Shown: positions 46,046 through 58,721 of the stretch, one piece after another
Layout of the letters: every line of letters starts with the position of its first letter
Position numbering within the stretch: position 1 is the first letter of the stretch
Assembly: GCA_019843655.1 (NCBI GenBank)
Contig: JACDQD010000103.1
Span: 558,001-622,000, forward strand
DNA from: Lethocerus indicus
Taxonomy: Eukaryota; Arthropoda; Insecta; Hemiptera; Belostomatidae
Length of the DNA stretch: 64,000 bases
Direction of reading: 5' to 3'
Translations under genes and position numbers: made by a program
Notes under the pieces: model-generated
What the model saw: only the letters and a program-made list of their open reading frames with translations
The model's database searches: none
What the model was told of the DNA's origin: nothing

Positions 46046-46510
46046 CTTTTTGCACCTGAAGAGGGCTATAATGGTGATGAGGTTGCCGGGTATGCCGACC
46101 AGCATGAAGAGGACGCAGCAGGCGGACGCCACAGTGAGCAGTGTCGCCGAATAGTCCTCGAAGAGTTCGACCTGCAGGTCCTGGGGGCGGTCGCCGAACA
46201 GGTCCGGGTAGATGGGCTCGTCGCCGGAGGCGTTCAAATATGAATTGTTGGCCGTCGAAGAAATTTCGGCGCTCTGCAGCGGCGACTCGTCCAGAGCCTC
46301 GGCGTTGTTCAACACCGCCACGAGGATGTTGGTGTCGTAGTCCTGGTAGTTGTTATTCATCGTCGGTGTCGTTATTCCTCTCCCCCCCCTGGTCGGTATT
46401 ATCCTCTCTCTGTATATCACTCGCGCCTCCGCCCACCGAGAAGAGTACACTGCTGGGACCGTACTACCATCGCTCCTGTGTACGCGCACCGCCTCCTCTG
46501 TTGTCGGCCA
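46046..46510 (-). CDS. GPCR exon: 5'UTR plus N-terminus and TM1 (moody/Tre1-like, partial)
   Basis: Exon of a rhodopsin-family G-protein-coupled receptor on the minus strand. It opens after a good acceptor (TTTCTGTTTCAG) at 46511-46512, has about 150 bases before an ATG at 46358-46360 (A at -3), and codes 105 residues to 46046, where it meets a donor AAG|GTATGT in phase 0. Residues 1-70 are acidic and hydrophilic with two N-glycosylation sequons (N38-N-S, N43-A-S), as expected for an extracellular N-terminus. Residues about 72-100 form TM1 with the class-A GN motif, FMLVGIPGNLITIIALFRC, then basic KK starting loop 1. The GIPGNLITI-ALxRxKK pattern recalls the insect moody/Tre1 (trapped in endoderm) group; this subfamily is from memory, the GPCR class is firmer. 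TM2-TM7 should lie at lower coordinates and were not found. The frame is open back to the acceptor, so a start in an upstream exon is possible. Confidence 0.75.
46361..46510 (-). promoter_or_regulatory. Probable 5' leader of the GPCR exon
   Basis: Bases between the acceptor at 46511-46512 and the first ATG at 46358-46360. No stop occurs in frame, so this may be untranslated leader or coding sequence joined to an upstream exon. The upstream exon and promoter were not identified. Confidence 0.45.
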
Positions 46511-46588
46511 CTGAAACAGAAAATATAATATTGAAACGAAGCCAAAAGGCGGAGGGCGGCTCTCTTTATTAATACACCGCCGTCCGCT

Positions 46589-47131
46589 AGCTAACTCACT
46601 GCCCGGATTCGATGTGTTACCTTCAAACAGGTAGAATAAACACTGCACAATATAACAGACAATTCGATCTAATAATGTAGCACAAAGATACATTCGGGTC
46701 ATTTTTACTATGTATTTAACGGCCTTAAAAATGTACCGTATAATATATCGAAAAATAATTATTTCGATTACATTCGACGAATCTTACAAAAAGTAGTATG
46801 CTCGTTTAATGCTTCGGTTTTTTTTCAGGTCAAATTTGACCTTACTTTGTCTGTTATATGTTGTTGTACAGCTAACTCACTCCCCGGCTTCGATTTGTTA
46901 CCTTCAAACAGGTAGAATAAACACTGCACAATATAACAGAAAATTCGATCTAATAATGTAGCACAAAGATACATTCGGGTCATTTTTACTATGTATTTAA
47001 CGGCCTTAAAAAATGTACCGTATAATATATCGAAAAATAATTATTTCGATTACATTCAACGAATCTTACAAAAAGTAGAATGCTTCGTTTTTTTTCAAGA
47101 CAAATTTGACCTTCCTTTTTTTGTTATATGT
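46589..47131. repeat. Tandem duplication, unit 281 bp, two copies
   Basis: Copy 1 is 46589-46869 and copy 2 is 46870-about 47131. They begin with the same AGCTAACTCACT and share nearly all bases through an inner palindrome GTCAAATTTGAC, with a few substitutions and a short deletion in copy 2. The array starts about 80 bp upstream of the GPCR exon acceptor, so it lies in the upstream intron or 5' flank. High identity means the duplication is recent compared with the other repeats here. Confidence 0.85.
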
Positions 47132-48689
47132 TAAAATTATATTTGGCTAACAGATGCTAACAGAAACCCTGCTTTACCGAGCCCGGTAAGCCCGCCCAGG
47201 TTAGTGTCGGGGTAAGCTCCCTTTATTCATTTCCGCGGACTTTTCGAGCTTAACGTCGGCACCGTACAAGGTGTGTCAACCTGTAAGCTCTGTGATAGTG
47301 TCACATCAGTGTGCTTCGCGGGCTGGAAAGGGTATCTGGTAAGCGCCGGAACGGGTAATAGGACCTAATAGGCTCGGCGGGGTACACGTAATATCGCAAG
47401 TATGACGCGAATACTCGTTTTCTTTTGGTTTTTTTACAGGTCGATTGTTCGCCTTGAGTTACCGGCCGGGATCCGGGATAATATAACGCCGACGCGGCAA
47501 CTTTGGTTTCTCCGGGAGAACGGTAGAAGCGCAAGATCGAGTTTTCTCAGCGATTTAGGGAAAAAGTTTCGGGCTTTATTGAAAAGAGTTGCTGGCTGTC
47601 TTTCGGCTGCGCTATTTAAATATACTTGACTAACTTATTTCAGTAAAATTCTAGAAGGTAGCAAGAAACAAAGCTCCTGGGACAGGTTTCTAATAAATAT
47701 GACGAAAAATAAAAAAAAGGTCATAAGAAAAAAATTAATACCATAAGCTGACCTTATTTCTTTAGATTCTCTTTTAAAAGTTTAAATGTATTTGGCCTTA
47801 TTTTGTTTTTGTTTTGAGGGCCGATTCCAATTAATCTCATTTCAATAGGAATAGTCGATTTGAGAAACCAGCATTTCGACTGACGGACTCGGTCACGGAA
47901 TGAATCGAACACTTATCCGAAGCGTACCTTAAATTATTCGGATTCCAATTGCGGGCAAATTCAGGATTCCCCTTCAACTGTGCCCTTCATTACCTATGAT
48001 CACCCGGGGCCGCCAAGGGGGAACAGACTGCGTGAATAACGTGAACCGGTTTCTCAGAAAAGGAGCGACCGAAAGGGAATTACGAAATTGGCCCATGATT
48101 GGGGTACGGCATAATTTATCGGTGTGAAACCGGGTTCGAATAACACCAAATTCGCGGTCAATTTTCCGATTCGAACGTAGCAACATGTCGCAGAAGCATG
48201 TCGGTTTCAGTTTATGAAAAATTGAATTTTACATTCTCCGGCATGAAAAAGGCTTCCACCGGGAATATCGAATCAAGTTTCGAAGCCCACAGATACTGCG
48301 GATCACTTCTTATTGTATTGTGGGCTGAATTGAAATAAATAAAAAATGTATTTTACAATTGAAGGGGGGAGCTCTCAACTTGTGGGTGCTCCTTTCGCGA
48401 CCGTTTCGAGTTCTCGACCTCGGCACCGTTTCTCGCGTCAATAAACACGTTTTATGAACGGCGTTTTTCAACTGAATGGATGTTTCGGTCCAGACGAAAA
48501 GGTCCACAACCGAAGCCGGGTTATTAAACGGGACCGACCGAATCGTCGAGTCGATATAGAGAATGGCGAAGAAGCCTGAAAAACGTCCCTCAAATATCCA
48601 GGAATTTATTTTTTTGAGAAACTATAAAGGACATCTTTCTACGATTTTTCGAAGTGTTTTTTTATCACCTGTGTGCCTTTCAAAATGCA
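47132..48689. other. No gene recognised
   Basis: An acceptor-like TTTTGGTTTTTTTACAG near 47441 precedes a 60-codon frame with no motif. Confidence 0.5.
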
Positions 48690-49555
48690 CCGGAAACAAC
48701 GAGAAATGCAGTTCCTCAAAAATGCAATTCCGCAATCCCCAAACGCAGGTGCGTTTTGCGGGATAGCATAATGCCTCAGATTGAACGGCGTCGTCGAATT
48801 ATAAGGCCCGGAGAAAATTCATTTTAAAAAATGCCGGTTGTAGAACGAAATATTTAATAGGGTAGTATAAACTATTGTCCTGGACGAGGATAATATTTTT
48901 TTACTGAGTTTTCTTCAATTAGGCCCGAAAATCGGACCCATTGTGACCATTCCCCCTGTCAAATTGCCAATTTTCAACTTCCTGAGAACGTTGTTTAGCC
49001 AGCAAAAATATGAATTCGGCCCTGGCTATTCACCTTTGAGGACGGAGGGAATCATTTCCGTTTAGATCTTTTTTCGTCCCCAACAAAATAAAAAAACCGT
49101 CCTCAAACAACGTATAGGTCGTCCAATTGGTGGACAGAGGGGTGTCGTTTTTTTTTCGATAGTTTATTCGAAAGTTTATTCGGCGAACCACGTATAAATC
49201 GACCGTTTTTCCGCACTAATCCCTGTAAAAACTAATATTCGAATAGTAGCTCAAAATATAAGGCAAATTAATAAAAAACTATTATGATGAAAATTATTGC
49301 ATTTTAGATAGAAAAAAAATTACATGACCGTAATAATTGAAACAATGACAAACGTAATTTGTTTATGACGACATTATTATATGAATCACAAATGAAATAA
49401 CGGGTCAGACCTAATGGAGAAATTCTTTAAGGGTCCTAATAGTTAAACGGTGCCCCTCGATATGAGGCGTTATGCTATCCCGCAACGCTCATCTGTATTC
49501 CAGGATTGCGGAATTGCAAATTTTGAGGAACCCGCATTTCCGCATAAGGTATGCA
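48690..49555. repeat. Inverted repeat pair about 690 bp apart
   Basis: Minus-strand 48775-48690 and plus-strand 49465-49550 share GAGGCRTTATGCTATCCCGC, GGATTGCGGAATTGCA and TTTTGAGGAACC in the same order, with small gaps. The arms face outward, unlike simple transposon termini. The 690 bp between them is AT-rich without a coding signal. Confidence 0.6.
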
Positions 49556-51467
49556 GTTGGGGAAACGCTTAGAGGCACGCTTCGGATAAGAACTCTGAAG
49601 GGATGAAACTTATAATTGTGAAAAATGCGTTAATCACATTCGGCGAATTAAATGAATTGCCTTAAGTACACGAGTCTATAAAGTTGGATTAAGTATTGTC
49701 TTGACAAACCTCCGAAAGATGAAACTGCGGTTAGACACTCAAATATCTTCAAGTTGTTTGCGCGAACTTCCGACAAAGTTTTCATATATTGATAATTGTG
49801 TTTCCGCTGGCCGGGTTAAGTCGGTCGCATTTGAGTTTCGGCTTCCAATAAAAGCGGAAGCGGAATTTAATTCCCGTAATCTGAAACTTTAAATCCCGGT
49901 TACTTAAAGCTCTGCAGGGCAGGACTTTATAATAGTTAAGTTTAAGTTTTGATGCAACCGTTTTAATAAAGCGTTCGATTCGACCGATCCGCCGACCTCT
50001 TATCTTCTGAAACAACTTCATGAAATTGTTACAACTTGAAATTGGTAAGTTGAGTTTAATTCAGATATGGCCCCGTTTTCACGAGAAATGTCTGCTGGCG
50101 TTTTTGTGCGGCTAACTGATTCAGAATCACTTCCAACTTCGGGATTTCGCTCCGAAGTAATCCAGTAAATAAGATGAAGGAGATTAACCTTTATAATTGT
50201 CTGAATATCTCGTTGTCGATAACAGTAAAGTACGCATTTTTGTTTTCAATTTTCGATAAACCGTCCGCACTTAAGGCCCAAGTTGATTCTAAACCCCTAT
50301 AGACAAGCCCACAAAGGGCTTTGACTTTCGACCCTTGCACCAGCAAGAAGTCCCTTATATCGTCTACGGTATCTTGCCTATATAACTTCAATCTTGCGTG
50401 AACCGCGGCCGGGCTCACAAATGGAAGATTTAGTTTGCCAAAAGGGCTAGATTTAACTCAGCGTTATTGTGCATCACTGAGCCGGCATCTTAGCTATTAC
50501 AGTTGGAATTCCTTTGACTGCAAAACTAGGTTTTAAACGAAAACCACATTAATTTCAGTCTAAACTCCTATCGTTGCAATCGTTCATAGAATTGTTAACG
50601 ACCGTGAAGGAAATGGCAAAAACCCTTCCTATGTAACCCCCGCTCAGGCAGTTTCCAAACACAGGGAATACCTGGAGGTTCCTCCCACAACATTAGGTTA
50701 TCCCAGGGGAGGTAGTTAGTGATAATAGATTTAAATTAGTTAAGAACTTAAAGTCTTAAAGTAGCGGAACTTTCCCAAGTGCCACTTAGACTGGGGACTT
50801 AAATAAAACATGACCGAAGGGAGCCCCTACAGCGTGTGTCGGGCTATTGACACCGTAAATAAGTAATAAGCGGGGCCGAATTTACCCTTTGACTGAGACT
50901 CAGTTCGGGGCTTTTTACGCCCTCCTTATCGGCAGAGAATATTCGAAACGTCCCTTTTCCGTCTCTCGGGGTCGTGGACCTCGGGACGTCTCCACGTGGA
51001 TAAACTCAGCCTTCCGAGCGGGCAGTGGAGATACCTCCCCCTCGGAAGAAGAAGAAGTAGAAGAAGACCGGGAGTGGATTATGAAGTTGAACTGAAGATT
51101 ATACCCGGTGTGAAGTTTCCCTTTAGGTATTCGGGCTTGAGCGGGTGGAAACTCGGGCGAAAATGGATACCGCCCGCCCCCCACACCACCGTCGGCCTTA
51201 GAACAACTTCCCTAATTGGAAAATTTAGAAGTTTTCCGATCGTTCCTCGCTCCTCCTTGTCGACAGACAAGCCAATAAACAATGCCAAGGTAAAAAAAAA
51301 CACTGAACCTCTTCCCTTCTATTTTTGAATAAACATTCCTTTTTAACTATTTTATTGTCACAACTGTAAAAATACAACCAGCGATACTGTTTTACAACTA
51401 GCACTAAAAACAAATACAGAATATACGGAGGTGAAACCAACTGGTTTTCCCCTTATTTTATAATTGC
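49556..51467. other. No gene recognised apart from the small frame at 50191
   Basis: A GAA-rich patch at 51045-51070; overlapping frames at 50890-51330 lack domains. Confidence 0.5.
50191..50415 (-). CDS. Unidentified small open frame, protein-like composition
   Basis: The minus frame RLKLYRQDTVDDIRDFLLVQ continues about 73 residues to a TAA with little low complexity. No ATG; a possible acceptor GTGAG precedes CCCGGCC. No domain recognised and no poly(A) signal directly after. It could be a terminal exon or chance. Confidence 0.18.
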   Translation of the reverse strand, partial: SPAAVHARLKLYRQDTVDDIRDFLLVQGSKVKALCGLVYRGLESTWALSADGLSKIENKNAYFTVIDNEIFRQL

Positions 51468-51682
51468 TCTTTTGCTAGACTGGTTTCGGCCGCTCGCCGT
51501 CTTCAGTAGCGCTGTGTTAGTCACTGTTGGGGCACTCCGGACGTTTTAGCACAGTACAAGTGACAGTGACACAGTGCAGTGAGGATGCCACCGAAAAACA
51601 TCCAAAGTGCCAACAGTGATTTAACACCACAAACCTACGGTATTCCAACCCCTCGCAGACCACAAAACGGGTGTGTTAAATT
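51468..51682. repeat. Foldback repeat copy V
   Basis: Left arm from the core inward, right arm with an internal deletion of its core (AACAGTGATTTAACACCACA). The right terminus GGTGTGTTAAAT is present. Confidence 0.85.
51474..51510 (-). ncRNA. Hammerhead-like motif, copy V left arm
   Basis: Core intact; stem III has one C-A mismatch at its tip (ACC/AGT). Confidence 0.5.
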
Positions 51683-52804
51683 AATTTATTTAATTTATTC
51701 GGGCGTCTGTAAGAACCGTTCGACATGTCTGGACCATAGGGATTCTTGAGTGAAATTGGTTTTACTTTTTATGGCGATATAACCCATTAAAATCGGCATT
51801 TAGGGAAGGGTTGGAGACGCGGTAGGGTGTGCACGGGTGTTTTTCTTGGTATATTCGAGTGTACACCTCGAATTTTATTAATTTCCGATTGTTTGGCACG
51901 AAATTTTCGGCCAATAGAGGGGGAAGAAAAAGGGACACAATTCCCCCATTGTTTTTAGATTGGGATTCGGGTGTCGGGGATTGATTGGGTGGACTTAATT
52001 TTACGCCCGACGCATATTGGAATGCGTAAATGAATAATGAGGAATATAAGGAGCTGTATGAGAGTGAATATTAATGCCACTGAAGACCGGGAGGAGCTGA
52101 ACAGCGCTGGAACAAATCGGCGAGCTGTATTCCGAAGCCTTGAGGGCCCGACAGTTAATTAACAATATATGTATAGGTATGTGCTATTTGTAATAATACT
52201 GTAATAAAACGGCAGTAAATTGGTACAGTCGTGTAAAACAGGGACTTGGGGTGGGGTAGAACGAAGTGTAAAGTGTAACCGGCGAGAGTGGAAGGACACG
52301 TGTTCGGCCTGCTCTCGGCGAAACCCCTCCTACTTTCTTCTTTTCACCAGATGCTTTTCCCCCCCCTTTAACTTCATTTAGATTTTACCACACTACCCGA
52401 GGCTAAGCCCCCGGAGGGGAAGCCGACCGACAGTCTGAAAGTGGAACAGAGGGGGGATCTTTACGACCCCGACGTCTAAACCGGGCCCTTACCAAATTAT
52501 GCTCGGACGATTTCATTCTCCCAAACGAATATACCTCATATTGAAAAATTTCGAATATCCACTACTTGCAATTAAGCTTAAATTTTACTCAGGCTAAATT
52601 CCTAAGTGGGACAAAGCGTCCGGGACTTGTGACAAATTTAAAGAAGCGTTACGTCCGCATTTTTCTTAAAAAACCCACCGTCAAGTGTGTAAGGCGAAAT
52701 GTGTAAGCGAATTTTTTACGACATTATTTGTTCAATAAAAATATAATCGAACATTAACACACAAGCTACAGTACTGTGGATTCCTGTTACTACTAAGTAA
52801 TAAA

Positions 52805-52926
52805 CCCATTGAGTACCGTAGGCCCCAAATGGGGATCAGTTAATTGTTTTAATTTTTAAATCTTTATTTTAATTTTTTAGGCGCAGTTTTCGGTGTTTAA
52901 TGGGTAAAAATTTGGTACTTAACGGG
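52805..52926. mobile_element. Small piggyBac-like inverted-repeat element
   Basis: The left end CCCATTGAGTACC and right end CCCGTTAAGTACC (reverse complement) enclose about 120 bp. TTAA follows on the right at 52927-52930 and ATAA precedes on the left. The short C-rich ends fit a piggyBac-type MITE, but the imperfect left target site leaves doubt. Confidence 0.45.
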
Positions 52927-52930
52927 TTAA

Positions 52931-55546
52931 AATTATTGTACCAAAAAATAATTTTGTTGCCAAAACGAGTCTAGTTTATGACCGAATAAGTGAAACTCTC
53001 TGTAGTGATGATTCATATGAATGAATAAACCCGTAACAGTAGGGAGGGAAACTCTCGTCGTTCCCTTCGGAGTTATTGCATACCTTACTAATATAAAAAA
53101 AACAGATCTAATTAAGGAGTTACGACCTCGCGGGGGGGGATATAATTTAGGATTTTTTAATCGAATTTACGGGTTTTTTTTAAATCGGGCGTCTTCAACC
53201 CCCGGCCGAACACCGGGAGTTTCGCCCAACTAACTTCGCTCGTAATTCACTTTGGGATTAGCGCCCGGCCAGATAAAAATACAGCCCCGCAACCCCCCGA
53301 CCATTCTCCATTGAAAAAACATCTAGACGTTTATTGTTTTCTCAAAACCGGCCGAAAACAACTCGGAAAAACCCTCCGGTCATTCGGTGTTATTTATTAT
53401 TGTGGAGACACACAGACACGCGCGCGTTTTATAGTAAATGCCTCGAAAAACGATTTTCCCATTATTTTTTTTTCTCCCCCCCCCGCGGAATGTCACTTTT
53501 GGCCGAACTGAGGGAGCGCAACTTTGAAGCCGATAAGATTTCGAAAAACACTGCAAAAATTCCCAACGAAAAGGGATTGATTCGATCGTGCTTTACGAAG
53601 AAAAATTCAGCAGCCAGACAGTGTGTCTTTGATGTGAGGGCGCAATAAAATATTATTTACGTTCGTACATCGTAGGCTTATTCAAGTGAAATCGGAGTCG
53701 CCCCCGAGGCTTCGCGGCGATAACCGAAATTGCCGCACGACAAAGGGGACTAACAGAGCTCATGTTGAAACGAAAAAAAAACGCGGAAAATATTCATTTC
53801 CATTCGTCCAATAATAAAGCTGTCGGTTTCCCGCGAGGGAGGAATAGGGGGAATAAAGGGGATCAAATGGCAGAACTCGAACCCGCGCTGGTCATAAAGG
53901 CGGGGTCGTATCGGGAGATGTTTGCCAGCGCCTTTTAAATGCCAGTTAATGTCAAATTACATCCACCTCCCCCAATCCCCTACCCTGAACAGAGGAATCG
54001 GTCCTAATAAACTTCCGGTTGAAGAGGAGTTGGGGGGGCTGAAGGGGGACCGGAAAAACCGGCCGAAAACTGCACTATGAAATTTAAGCTGCAGAGTCAT
54101 AAATGCAGTTATAGTCGGGGGGCAAGTCGTAAATTAAGTTAGTGCCGCGATCATGCCGACGGTGCATTTTTACGAGTCTTCAATAATAACTCTGTTTGCC
54201 CCGCCACTACCGACCCTCGACAATAGAATTCACCGACTTGGGAAAAGAAAATTGTCCATCCCCCTCTCGAATATTTGGAATTGATTTATTGAATTAGGAC
54301 CAACACCCGGTAGAATCCTCGTAGGAGTTCCGGTTTCACGCATCCGCCTTAGGAATTTAGCCAGAATACCTACAGTTATTACGTGAACAAACCAGTAAGC
54401 TCCAATATACTGCATTAGTATACAGTTTTTTATTATGACTGTTGACTGTATTAAATTACAGAAATATTTGTATTACAGACTAAAAATATAAGAAGGTGTT
54501 CTGTTGCTGTCAATGCGAATTTGATGGGTCCGTTGAACCCGTACACCAGGACTATTGGACGCGATGTACCGAACTGCAGTCACAGGATTCGCTATAAATT
54601 GCCACTAATGATTTAAATTAAGTAAGTTTATCGAGAGTCCAATAATCGGAGTGACACGATTTGGCGGATTGAAACTGAAGACAAACTACGTCGTTAGGGC
54701 CGGCTTCATCAGTTATTAAATTGCGCTAGTAGTTCCTGAATTGATTAGTGGACCGGTCCCGAGATAGTGTGTCAAATCGTATTCCGATATCCTGTTGCAG
54801 GAGTGACACAGATTGAAATAAGATTGATAAGCGAATCCGCCGCAAACTTTAGCTGATTCGCCGCCATTCATATACTCGTCGTTGGAAGCTTATGTGGGCG
54901 GCATTGCATGAATATTATTCCGCGCAGTTTGGGACCGCGGTTCAAACGTAGCGTGTTCATACTGAAGTCCGGCATTATTACCGTGGGCAGTCCCTCGGGA
55001 ACCGGTATTGAGGGGTGGGAAAAAGGCGAGTGTGTTTATACGGCGGGAGGGCAAAGCTACGCGCCGGTTTGAGGGGATCAAAGACTACGGGGACGATACG
55101 AAAGATTTCATCTTCCTTTATCGGAAAGAGACAGAGCGGACACGAATTTCAAATATATACATACGTACTATATTACACATATGTGCACGGGGAAAAACTT
55201 TTGATGTCACGATACAGTCGCATACTGACAGTTAAGAGGTCGTTCGACTGGAACACCAACCTCTCTGGCGATGCTCAAGTTCAATTTGGTTCAAAGACCG
55301 AACCGAGTCGACCGAAATTTAAACTTGAGCCAAACTTTATTGGCCTCGAAACTAAGCGAAGTTTGCAGAAGCCGCGTCAATGAGGAATACGAACACAGTA
55401 GGATTAGACAATTTCTAATAGAGGACTATAGCGAAAAAACATGCTAAGAAATTCGGTCATATACGACGGATTGATAATGATATATCGCAGAATACATATC
55501 GAGATTTGATATTCCGTATTCCTAACATTGATACAAGCACTAACTA
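52931..55546. other. No gene seen
   Basis: Mixed composition with poly-G/C runs; no coding pattern or repeat family recognised. Confidence 0.6.
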
Positions 55547-55620
55547 TTGGGTTGGCAACTAAAAAATTGCGGATTTTTTAGAAAATTATATCCATGCAGG
55601 ACTTTGTCATACGAATATAT
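55547..55620 (+). mobile_element. Solo left end of the same mariner family
   Basis: TTGGGTTGGCAACTAAAAAA and the next 50 bp match the left terminus at 56088, with TA at 55545-55546. Similarity fades near 55615 and no partner end follows directly. Confidence 0.7.
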
Positions 55621-56087
55621 TTTTATTTATTGGCACGAAAAATTATAATCTCCCTAAAACCGCATTTCGCTGAACTTTCTCTCTGCCCCATTATTTTATT
55701 TATTGCCGAATTACCGGGTCGAACCTACCCCCTCAACCCCCTCAGAAACCCCGATTTAATTTCATTCTAACTTTTGTTTGGCCATTTTAAAGGGAGGTCG
55801 GTGATAAAGCGCTGCCGGCACTGTGCCAACCTTGGCGCTTATATTGGTGCCATTGTGATGGCACGCTTATTTATAACGGTGTGGAGACCAATAGCCGACT
55901 CCATTTTCCCCGTACATGTATAACAAATATAACGCTATGAGTTCACATAGCGACAATTTTAATGCCGTTAAAGTTCGTTTCTATATTCGAATTCCACAAA
56001 GCTAAAAAGACTGGAAGTTAACGGACGATACAAGTTCCATCTAGACGATAGATCAAAATTAAGCTTAGACACCAAATTATTATTGTA

Positions 56088-56521
56088 TTGGGTTGGCAAC
56101 TAAAAAATTGCGGATTTTATAGAAAATTATAACACGTAGGGCTTTGTTATATGAATTTAAAGCGGTGAAATAGGGAGGATCCAAAATACTCCGAAAAATT
56201 TTATTTAAACCCAAATATTCTGTGATGAAGCAATAATAACTAGCCAGATTTAATCGATTGAAAAGTTGTTGCTTCATGGATTAGGAAATTTTTTTCACTT
56301 AAATTCATATAACAAAGGGTACATTTTTAGTTCAATCGTGAGGGAATCTTGGCTTTTATTATTGCTATTCGAATCAATAAGTTCACAGAATATTTGGGTT
56401 TTTTCGTAAAATTTTGGAGAAGGATTGGATCCTCCCTATTTCACCACTTTAAATTCATATAACAAAGTCCTACGTGTTATAATTTTCTATAAAATCCGCA
56501 ATTTCTTAGTTGCCAACCGAA
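56088..56521. mobile_element. Non-autonomous mariner foldback element, 434 bp
   Basis: The left end starts TTGGGTTGGCAACTAAAAAA and the right end reads TTCGGTTGGCAACTAAGAAA in reverse complement, with TA at 56086-56087 and 56522-56523. The inverted repeats continue for about 100 bp at high identity to GGTGAAATAGGGAGGATCC, then more weakly to AAATATTCTGTGA. This is far longer than the usual 20-30 bp mariner terminus. No transposase coding remains. Confidence 0.85.
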
Positions 56522-56529
56522 TAAAATTT

Positions 56530-56692
56530 ATGTTCACGTTGTTGCTTCATGGATTAGGTAATCGAGAGGGAATCTCGGCTTTTATTAGAGCTATTCGAAT
56601 CAATAAGTTCACAGAATATTTTAGTTTTTTCATAAAATGTTGGAGGAGGTTTGGGTCCTCCCTATTTCACCACTTTAAATTCACGCCGCCTC
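56530..56692 (+). mobile_element. Truncated inner right arm of the mariner foldback family
   Basis: Repeats the inner part and right arm of the 56088-56521 element (TTGTTGCTTCATGGATTAGG, ATTCGAATCAATAAGTTCAC, CCTCCCTATTTCACCACTTT) but stops before the outer terminus. This indicates a second, broken copy placed directly after the first. Confidence 0.75.
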
Positions 56693-58200
56693 CGAAATAG
56701 GCCGACTCCGACCCGGAGCGTCCATCCAACGCGTATCTGCTCTGATACGTTTAAACGAAACGAAATAAAAGTAAAATTATTTCCATTTTTCCCCCGCGTG
56801 CGGCTTGTCACGTCTCCTAGGCACACAGTATACGAGTGTTGTTGTTGGAGGGGGATGGAAAGGGGTGAAAAACACGATTACGAGTTTTCATTGCCCTCAT
56901 TCTGCGAGACTTAGAAGGGATCGGAATAATAAAACCGGGAAAACTCACCCCCTTTATTCGCCAGATATTTTTCCGGATGATCTCTTAACAACGGATTTAC
57001 AAATTCTTCTCGCGCTATAACATAAAATCTCCTATTCTTTTGTGACTGTCTGTCTGAGCATAGTCGTCCGAGCATTAATGACCCAGCTAAGCGCAGTTTT
57101 ATACAGTCCCCGATGGACAATAAACTTATATTTTATTTACAAAATTAAGCCCAAAATATAAGACGTTACGCCTAAACCGCTCTACGAAGGGACCAAACGT
57201 GCGATCGGTGAAATAATATCATCGATCAAATCTCCTATATTTTGAAAACTTTTACGTCAACTGACCATAATATGCCATATAAAAAAATGCCAAGAAAAAA
57301 TATGTCAAGTTACGATATCGGCCCAAGCTTGGCGAATATAAATAATATTGTACCTTAGATCTCGTCAGCCTTTGTGCTAGAATCGGTTTTTCTTCGCCTT
57401 TACTCTTTATATTATTCATTCTTATTTGCCTTTAGTATCTCTTTTGTGCATCGTTGTTTCGAAATAAATTGTAATTTTTTAAAATTTCAAACTCGAGATT
57501 CGCTTCAGCGAAACGAAAAATAGCGGACCCACTTCGATATGAAAATATCCGTCTGAAAGGTATATTTGATCATTACAATTGAAAGTATATTTTTTGTTTA
57601 TTTTGTATTCGTTGTGAAACAATAAACCCAACCGATATATAACTTGCATTAACTCAAGTTGTAAACTGGATTGTGCACAATGTTCTGGAATTATTTCAGT
57701 ATCTGCACTGCTACGGGTTTGAAAAACAGTGGTTATTAATTTAGAAACATCTGTTATCAGTGATACCCCTTTGGAGGAGGAGAAGAAGAAAAGGAATATC
57801 AACAAAAGTTTTAATTGCTCTAATTTAAGGCCGCCCCAGGTCTATTTCCGAAGGGGAAGGCCTTGAAGACCTTGAAAACGTCTCAAGTTGGTCTCGATCC
57901 CGAGTTTAATTTCTAAATTTCCCATCGCGTTTTCCCTTTTGGTCGACCACCTCGTAAATCTAGCCCAAGTGTTGAGGCCGGTGTTGATGGCGGTTCCTTT
58001 TGATGTGCGGCCCATCCTCAACTATTCAAGTTTAACAACGCCCCTGTTCGTTTATTTATCCGGGCTCTTTTTATACGACCGACAAAATTCTGCCGATCAT
58101 CCCCCGCAATTTCCGGCCGTGACTTATGTTCTGGATCTAGCACTACTGGAGAATGTCCTTAATCTAAATTTTTATAGTTGGATTCCGCTGATAGTAGACC
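56693..58200. other. No gene seen
   Basis: AT-rich. A 162-codon plus frame starting at 57888 runs into the antisense of the LINE and is spurious. Confidence 0.6.
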
Positions 58201-58721
58201 TTTTTTTTTTATTTTGTACAATCAACATTGAATGTTATAAGTGCAAATGCTATATGTATTTTTTTCGCACGTATTTCGTGATAAAAGCAACCACCCAAAG
58301 ATGGCACTTTAGACACAAGAACAATTGTAGTCTAAGGGCTCGGAAGATCTCTATAGGGGGGATAATGGATGGGTAAGAGAGGAGAGGGACTGAACGAGTG
58401 GATTGGGATGAGGAGAAAGGCGGGAGTGGAACTTCGGGAACAGGGATTTTGCGACTTCGTCGACTGTCGGTATGTTGAGGTCATTGTGGATTGTCTGGTT
58501 AGAAACATACCTGGGGGAGCATTGAGGATGGTACGAAGGCCTTTTCACTGAAATCTCTGGATGCGAGCGATGTCGGATGTCTTGTGGTGGAACCCCATAG
58601 CTCTAAACCGTATGCCGTGTCCGGTTTAAGTATCGCTTTGTAAATTGCCAGTTTGTTACTCAAGATCAATTTTGATGTCCGTTTTAGTCCAAATTTTCTG
58701 GTCGATTCTTTTGAGTCGGGT
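58201..58721 (-). mobile_element. Jockey-like LINE 3' end, minus strand
   Basis: Reverse-strand copy with the full 3' UTR (its end at 58201-58220 reads TTGTACAAAAT followed by A's) and the coding end with LSNKLAIYKAILKP, AYGLELWGST and FHSRLSPHPNPLVQ in different frames because of indels. It retains the LELWGS motif lost at 19.5 kb. The long plus-strand open frame over this interval is only its antisense. Confidence 0.8.

Noticed and set aside
57888..58376. 162-codon plus-strand frame
   Set aside because: No ATG; its second half is antisense to the LINE at 58201-58721.
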